Shown here: one piece after another, positions 58,001 through 64,000 of the stretch
How positions within the stretch are numbered: the first letter of the stretch is position 1
How the letters are laid out: each line of letters starts with the position of its first letter
Source of the DNA: Romanomermis culicivorax
Lineage: Eukaryota; Nematoda; Enoplea; Mermithida; Mermithidae
Assembly: GCA_963922205.1 (NCBI GenBank)
Contig: CAWUHX010000208.1
Location: 496,001 to 560,000, forward strand
Reading direction: 5' to 3'
DNA: 64,000 bases
Position numbers and translations under genes: made by a program
The notes under the pieces: generated by a model
Database searches by the model: none
Told to the model about the DNA's origin: nothing
Seen by the model: only the letters and a program-made list of their open reading frames with translations

Positions 58001-61000
58001 AAAATTCGTCGACTAATTTTGCTTATTAAATACATGCCGAGAAAAGTTGCTAAAAAATTGACACCCGATGTTATTGACGAAAGCCAAATCGACAAACTGT
58101 CATCTAGAACGCCACTCATTTGGATAATCGTTGCGCTATAGTACCTGCAAATTGGAGGTGGAAAATTTGAAAATGTTGTAGGAAAAAAAATTTTACATAC
58201 AGTAAATCCTCATCTATAAGTCCTGACATACTCAAAACTGATGCATATATGGTCATGTTACATGATGTGCAAGTATTAGTGACACATATATTACATTATG
58301 ATAACTTTACATGATGGGCAAGTACAAGTGACGCATACTTTACAGTATGATCATGTAATGGGATGTGCAGGTGCATTTCATGTACTGCATTTTCCTCGAA
58401 AGTTCTAGAACCTTCCACAATATTCTATAATATTTGTATACATTCTACAATGTTCTAAAACATTTCCTGATATATAGATGCGGATTTACAGTATCACTCA
58501 TGTCGCACATGACTGTATTAATGCCCGACAATTGTTGAAAAAGTTGCAACAAACATCCCAGTAATAAAGCGTAATTGAAATATTTGACGCCACTTTCTTG
58601 TTTCGAACATCGAATACGTTCTAAAAAGATCATCATAAACAGCGTAAATGTGTGCTATACATCCTATAATTTACCATTCTCTTTATTCTTTACTTTTAAG
58701 ATATTTGTTAATTCATCGGCAGCTGAGCAATAAGCCGCCCTATCATCATTTTTTATGCAACAACTTTTTCTATTAATTTCCACCAGGACGTTGAATGCCT
58801 GCGTCTCGCGGCCTCGGTAGACTAACCATCGGGGACTTTCGGGCATGAACAAAAAACCCAGCAATTGCAAGGTGGCGGGGAAAGCGGCCAAACCCAACAT
58901 CCACCTGCGAGAGAGTTTAAAGCGAATAAAGTCCAAGAGTATCTATGAATAGGAATTTTCGTAAATGCTTGTCAATTTGTAAAAAAGATCAGCAAGTTCA
59001 ATTATGGTAGCCACCAAAGCTGTCAAAAAGCTATTCTACTGTAGTGTGAAAAAGTGATTTGCTCATTGTTGTGTTTTGTTTTGTGCGTTAGTGGTCAGTT
59101 TGTATAGTTTTTCTTTTGCATATAGTTGTTAGAAGAAAAGTTTTGCATCTGACTGTTCATCAGAGGGTGTGCCTATCATATGCACAAATCAACATGGCTG
59201 CAATATCAGAAAAATAATGCTCGGTGAGGGGTTTGAACCCTTAACATTCAGCATACAAGGCCACCATGGTATCCAGCTGCACCAACTGAGCCACATGTAG
59301 TAGGGGGCCATTCGACTACAGTGTAAACTCATCAGCTTTTCAAAGTGATTCACAAGAACGCATCGTTTCAGAGTTCAAAGTTGTCGAAGGTTCACAACAT
59401 CAAAGATTACACCCCCAGCAAGTTTGTGAAAAAGTTTGTTGTTGTTTTGTTCGTCTTAGTGAGCGGTCGGTTTTTTGTGAGGCTCTGTGAATAGCTAGTA
59501 AAACGAAAACTGAACGTGTGGTCTAGCCTGAGTCAAACTATTCAAAAAATAGTTTGAGTATTTGGGTACAACTCTTAGAAGGATAAGCTAGGGCATTCCA
59601 AGTTTCAGCATCCAAAAACCTCGAATGCTTAAGGGATGTTCGGTGGATAATTGACATAGCGCTCTATACGAGTCCATCAATCTTCTGCGTTTGATCATTC
59701 GCTGTGTAATTTCCATTCGACACTCCAAGTGTCCCACCTCTTCCACTGCACTTACACATTACGATTTCTGGCATTCCGCATGCTTTTATCTTTGTTCTGT
59801 AAATGCACGATATACGACACACATAAATGGTTTTGAAGTTGTCGTTGTAGTGGTGGTGGAGAGTGCGGGGAATGCTGCATAATGAATATCCGGATACACC
59901 ACTACAACACCCCTCCTCCTTTGAGGAGGAAGGGCCACAGGTGGTTACCAATGTTACCAAAAAATAATTGTAGTGTGTTCCCACCGATTTTGCTATTCAT
60001 TTGTAATCTTTGTCGATTTTCGCACGAGGCGGCAAGTACAAAGTGGAGTGAGTGATGCGGACCATCAACAGTTGTCTTACTGTAGCACATGTCGATATGT
60101 GTGCATTTGGTCGCTCTCTGGTGTGTTATTGCTTTTTCTTGTATACTTACCATTGGTTTATTTTTTAAGCATACTCCCCGCCTCCCAGCACACCCAGCCT
60201 TTTCTTCATATTTTTCTCGTAGCACTTAGCAGTGACTGTTATCTCCCCCACCTCGTTTTGTATTATTAAGTGTTTATTTTTGTGCCAGGTAAAATTTGGA
60301 GAGAATTCTCCTTTACTTTTTCCTTATTTTAATTGGGAGACAGATTAAGGAAATAAACCTTCCTTAATCTGCTGGGTAATTAGTGTCGGGTTTAAGTACA
60401 ATAATTGAGTTTAATTGGGTAAGCATGGGTGTTGGAAATACATGCATTAAGGACAAACCCTGGAATCCCACTCCTCCCTGATTCATCAAGCCCCGACCAA
60501 ATCTAAGATATGACATAATGCTTGGTGAGGGGCTTGAACTCTGCATGCAATGCAGATGCACTATCCAACTGCTCTACGACACACATAAATGGTTGGGAAG
60601 TTGTGGTTGTAGTGGTGGAGGTGAGTGCAGGGCATGCTGCATAATGAACATCCGGATACACCACTACAACACCCCTCCTCTTTTGAGGAGGAAGTGCCAT
60701 GGGTGGTTACCAATGTTACCAAAAAATAATGCTTGGTGAGGAGCTCGAACTCTGCATACAATGCAGATGCGCGATCCAACTGCTCTAACCATGCTATGTG
60801 AATGGTTCTGAATTTGGGGTAATAGTGGTGGTAGGTGCAGGACATACAATGTAAGAACAGTCGAATGCACCACAACAACATGATTACTAGTCCGATATCA
60901 ATAAATTCTGTTTTGAATTCTCCGTCACACGTTACATTGGTTTTGATATAAAATGGCATGATAATAAAGTATGTATTTACATGTTACTTGCATTATTGTG

Positions 61001-63255
61001 TACAAAAATTTTACCTCCAACCATTGGCCGAATAACTGAACCCGGCACCAATCATCGATGCCATCCACATACCAAAGGTTATCATCAATTGGAAACTGGC
61101 CAACATTGCGCCGCGTGAATGAGTTGGCGCCATTTCTGCCAAATAAGTTGGTATTGTCGCCGATGAAACGCCTGAATGCTGGTAACAATTTTTAGATTTT
61201 TGAAAACAATGAAAAACTACAAACACCAAAGTAGTAAATGCAGCGTGTACAGGTAGAATGTTCAAGCATATACACGTGTTATAACATAGGCAAAGGGAGG
61301 AGCTTGAGACAAAACCCAAATGAAGTTTTTGTACAATTTTACAATTTTTTAGGAAAACTTTACAACTTTTGACAATCATAGTAACTTTACAATCAATCTA
61401 ACAAAAAAGTACTCAAGGCCAACAAACACTGGTGGTTGAAGAAAATATACCAACCACAATTACTACTCAACAACAATATTGGCAATTGGTCATGTGAACA
61501 CACCTGAACCCTGGTGTAAGCAAAGCCAATATGGAGTGCCGCCCTATCCTATGTTATAATATACCTATATGCTAAAGCATTCTACTTTCACAGGCCAGGA
61601 TGACTACTCATGAACAATGATACTGACAATTGGTCATTTGAACACACCTAAATGCTTGTATAAAAAAAGCAAACATAGAGCTCCGCCTTTCCCTACGCTA
61701 CAACATGTGTATATGTTTAAGCATTCAACTTTTACCAGCCAAGATTACCATTCACCAACTACCATACTGACAATTGGTGAAAGAAACTGAAAATTGGGCA
61801 CCAGTGCTTGTGGAAACAATGTGCTCATGAAGCTCCGCCCTCACCTATGTTATAACATAGCTATATGCTAAAGCAAGGTATCTTAACAGGCCAGGATGAC
61901 TACTCATTATTAATAATACCGACAATTGGTCAAAGTAAACACACCCAAACTGTTGTTTAAACAAAGTGAATATAGAGCTCTGCCCTTTCCCTATATTATA
62001 ACACATGTATATGCTTAAGCATTCTACTTGTACCAACCAATATTTCTAATCATCATCAATAACTGGTGAAAGAAACCAAAGATTGGGCATCAGTGCTTGT
62101 GGAAACAATGCACTCGCGAAGCTCCACCCTCACCTATGTTATAACATAGCTATATGCTGAAGCATTGGACCTTAACTGGCCAGGATGACTACTCACCAAC
62201 AATGACACTTACAATTGGTCAAGGTAAAAACACGTAAACCCTTCTGTAAACAATGCGAAGACAAAGCTCCGCCCTTTTCGTATGTTATAACATGTGTATA
62301 TGTTTAAGCAATCTTGCTGTACCAACCAAGATTACTACTCTCCACCCACAACTGGTCAAAGAAACAAAGATTTGACTTTACTTCATGTGAAAACAATGGG
62401 CCCACAAAGCTCCGCCATTTCTGTATGTTATATCATGCGTATATCCTTAAGCATTGTAGCTTTGCAGGCCAGGAGTACTAGTCACCAAAAACCATACTGA
62501 CAACTGGAGAAAGAAAACGGGTGTTAGTCCCATGGAAATAATGTGCCCACAAAGCTCCACCCCCACCTATGTTATAACATACCTATATGCTAAAGCATCC
62601 CACCTCAACACGCCAGGACAACTACTCACGAACAATGATACCGAGCATTGGTCCTGTGATGGCACCTAAACGTTTGTGTAAATGAAGCAAATATAGAGCT
62701 CCGCCCTTTTAATATGTTATAACATGTATATATGCTTAATCGTTCTGGCTGTACCAACCAAGATTACTACTCTTCACCCACAACTGGTCAAAGAAACCAA
62801 GATTTGGCTCAAGTCCCTTTGGAAACAATGCGCTGATGAAGCTCCACCTTTTCTGTATGTTATATCATGTGTATATCCTTAGGGATTGCACCTTTACAGG
62901 CCAGGATGACTACTCATGAAACATGTTACCAAGCATTGGTCCTATGATGGCACCTAAACATTTTTGTACACAAAGCGAATACAGGGCTCCGCCCTTTCCC
63001 TATGTTATAACACACGTATATGCTTAAGCATTGTACCCTTTACAGCCACTAATATAACTCACCGACAGCGATACCGACAATTATACGACCGATGATCAGC
63101 ATCCAAAATGAGAACGAAGCGGCTAAAATCGTCGAACCGATAATGAATAGCAAGCTTGATATTAGAATAGTGATTTTTCGACCCAATAGCCCATTGAAAT
63201 AGCCGGTCATCATTGAAAATAGTGCCGCCGCGGCCACCGTAGCGCTAACGACTAA
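52049..63255 (-). CDS. SLC2A13: SLC2A13/HMIT-type proton/myo-inositol transporter, 5' end outside window
   Basis: The 11 exons are 63063-63255, 61015-61171, 58675-58904, 58509-58620, 57981-58144, 57795-57921, 57630-57733, 52524-52643, 52433-52463 (31 nt), 52251-52372 and 52049-52191. All phases agree and give 500 aa from just before the second membrane segment to the stop. Sugar-porter motifs seen are GLLGRK, IIGRIIVGIAVG, MPESPRWL, QQLSGINTVMYYSATI, KISRR, GFGPLPWTICAEI and FLPETK. The large extracellular cysteine loop typical of HMIT (SCTYDVLCGFCNRG) is present between the ninth and tenth segments. The family is known to symport H+ with myo-inositol at the plasma or intracellular membranes. 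The first exon(s), with the N-terminus and first membrane segment, are not in the window or not recognised. Introns hold tandem arrays and transposons. Confidence 0.92.
52644..54350. other. HMIT intron, no gene seen
   Basis: Mixed unique and low-copy sequence. 53990-54075 looks like a degraded tRNA-type SINE (GGGATTGCACCCCTGACCTG). I found no further exon between 52643 and 57630 and none is needed for the transporter frame. Confidence 0.5.
54355..54603 (-). mobile_element. CATACATGC-type MITE, complete copy 2
   Basis: A 249-bp element from CATACATGCACATAGGGGG to GCCCTGCATGTCTG, flanked by identical GCCCTAAC (54347-54354 and 54604-54611). Inserted in the large HMIT intron. Confidence 0.9.
54983..55068 (+). 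promoter_or_regulatory. heat-shock-element plus TATA-like sequence in a repeat
   Basis: GAA-AG-TTC-TA-GAA-CC-TTC at 54983-55000 is a perfect four-unit heat-shock element. GTATATAAGCC follows at about 55058-55068. A related copy, including the same four units, is at 58398-58415. The surrounding sequence is repeated (54950-55140 versus 57395-57480 and 58365-58470), so it belongs to a dispersed element, perhaps an LTR or MITE. Confidence 0.5.
55255..56300. repeat. tandem array whose unit contains the intron's donor, HMIT intron
   Basis: Units of about 60 bp grouped into about 240-bp blocks: AAACTTGTAACATTACATAA, TTTGTGTCAGAAAAAACTTT, TTCCAGCTTAAGTTG. It continues at 57470-57629, where its minus strand forms the actual 5' end of the intron (GTGAGTTTTTTTCTGAAACA). 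Exact copies of the donor GTGAGTTTTT occur in the array at 55607-55612 and 55861-55866 (read as ACTCAC on plus). Confidence 0.87.
56301..57469. other. HMIT intron interior, no recognised gene
   Basis: 56340-56710 is open for 120 codons on plus and 72 on minus, but no domain is recognised and there is no splice support; it may be an old transposon fragment. The rest is unique sequence. Confidence 0.4.
58398..58415. promoter_or_regulatory. four-unit heat-shock element, second repeat copy
   Basis: GAA-AG-TTC-TA-GAA-CC-TTC, identical to 54983-55000, within a related repeat in the intron between 58509 and 58144 of the transporter gene. Confidence 0.5.
59215..59300 (-). mobile_element. tRNA-derived SINE-like sequence
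   Basis: Minus strand reads ATGTGGCTCAGTTGGTGCAG (A box) and GGTTCAAACCCCTCACCGAG (B box). Related but separate copies are at about 60519-60586 and 60730-60797. Confidence 0.65.
59811..60800. repeat. duplicated block with SINE-like copies
   Basis: 59811-59967 and 60575-60729 are about 85% identical direct repeats, sharing ACACATAAATGGTT, GTAGTGGTGG, GATACACCACTACAACACCC and GTGGTTACCAATGTTACCAA. tRNA-like sequences (minus strand) lie at 60519-60586 and 60730-60797. All within the HMIT intron 58905-61014. Confidence 0.75.
61240..63060. repeat. tandem array, period about 145 bp, HMIT intron
   Basis: About 12 copies with AGCTCCGCCCTTTCCCTATG, TTATAACATGTGTATATGCT, TAAGCATTCTAC, CAGGCCAGGATGACTACTCA and CTGACAATTGGTCAAAG. 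Alternate copies differ, suggesting a roughly 290-bp higher-order unit. Copies at 61262-61305 and 63290-63355 are in the opposite orientation to the rest. Confidence 0.9.
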
Positions 63256-63399
63256 CTGGCAAAAAATTGATCCATTGTGATATAAGTAGTTATACTGGCC
63301 CGTACAGGGCGTATGGTTAAGCATATACACACGTTAAAGTATAGCAAAGAGGCGGAGCCATCCGGTGTCACGTGATCAGTGGAAGCGAGCTTAAGGCCC

Positions 63400-64000
63400 C
63401 TAGTTCTAGCACCACTAGGGTCTCTAAAGCTGTCAGCATCTCTACAGCCACCAGGGTCTCTACTGGCACCAAAAGTTTGTAGAGCCATCATGGTCTCTAC
63501 AGCTACCAGATTCTCCACCACCACCAGGTTCCTTATCACCACCAGGTTCTTCTCCAGCACACCGGCACCAAAAGTCTCTAGAGCCACCACAGTCTCTACA
63601 GCCACTAGATTCTCCACCACCACCAGGTTCCTTACCACCACCAGGTTCTTCTCCGCCACCAGGATCTTTACTTCCACTGTGTCTCTACCACCACCAGGGG
63701 TCTCTACAGCCACCAGGGATCTCTACAGCCACCAGGAATCTCTACAGCCAGCAGGCATCTCTACAGCCACCAGGGGTGTCTACAACAGTCAGGGTCTCTA
63801 TAGCCACCAGGGTCTCTACTGGCACCAAAAGCCTCTAGAGCCACCACAGTCTCTACAGCCACCAGATTCTCGACCACCACCAGGTTCCTTACCACCACCA
63901 GGTTCTTCTCTGCCACCAGGGTCTTTACTGCCTTTATGTCTCTACCACCACCAATGGTCTCTACAGCCACCAGAGTCTCTGCTTCCACCAGGGGCCTCTA
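63400..64000. repeat. VNTR, 18-21 bp unit CTCTACAGCCACCAGGG
   Basis: Dozens of copies, with a higher-order unit of about 105-250 bp (GGCACCAAAAG to CTTCTCCGCCACCAGG, starting near 63463, 63565 and 63813). The minus strand stays open (VAVETLV-type peptides) because the unit is near a multiple of three; not called as a gene. It lies upstream of the first recognised HMIT exon and runs to the window edge. Confidence 0.9.

Noticed and set aside
59640..60960. Open frames on both strands around the duplicated blocks
   Set aside because: No domain, no splice consistency with the transporter, and they fall on repeats and SINE-like sequences.
63252..64000. Minus-strand VAVET-repeat protein
   Set aside because: Product of an 18-21-bp VNTR; the frame is interrupted and overlaps the transporter's acceptor region.

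Overview
The window is metazoan genomic DNA: AT-rich, with spliced genes, many tandem repeats, tRNA-derived SINEs and hAT/pogo DNA transposons. No taxon is firmly indicated. Most introns outside the expanded ones are only 45-130 bp, which suggests a small invertebrate. A 100-base scaffold gap at 2287-2386 is followed directly by a cDNA/whole-genome-amplification primer sequence, so the library was probably made from very little DNA.

Genes. I joined exons by hand, checking splice sites and reading frame. Four co-oriented minus-strand genes lie head to tail: a matrin/C2H2-type zinc-finger protein with an RS stretch (41211 to 36340, 7 exons, 610 aa); a PUF-domain RNA-binding protein with an N-terminal coiled coil and RS-like region and a polyQ/proline-rich tail (35944 to 12058, 13 exons, 821 aa); a possible 87-aa reading frame (11866 to 11603); and a WDR6 homologue (11587 to 4151, 21 exons, 937 aa). 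Gaps between them are 395, 191 and 15 bp, while introns inside them reach 3.8 kb. A fifth minus-strand gene, an SLC2A13/HMIT-type proton/myo-inositol transporter, runs from beyond the right edge to 52049 (11 exons, 500 aa in the window, N-terminus outside). A lone plus-strand exon lies at 771-896.

Introns. Nearly all gene length is intronic tandem repeat. Each long intron of the PUF gene carries its own repeat family while neighbouring introns stay at 60-93 bp. In at least four introns the repeat or duplication contains a copy of that intron's own splice junction: WDR6 intron 17 (a whole exon end-short intron-exon start segment duplicated on both sides of a 3.4-kb array), PUF intron 2 (array unit carries the acceptor), PUF intron 10 (start of exon 11 duplicated) and an HMIT intron (array unit carries the donor). 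This is the strongest unexplained pattern here and suggests intron growth by tandem duplication seeded at splice sites.

Mobile elements. The 38-55 kb stretch is a transposon nest: several short nonautonomous families with CATAC-type ends and 8-bp target-site duplications, a 1.8-kb hAT-like element holding a SINE and a pogo/Tigger-like element, a deleted hAT element with a BED zinc finger, and a 1.85-kb palindrome interrupted by one MITE (so the other arm shows the empty site). The Tigger-like element carries a perfect five-unit heat-shock element just upstream of its transposase remnant.
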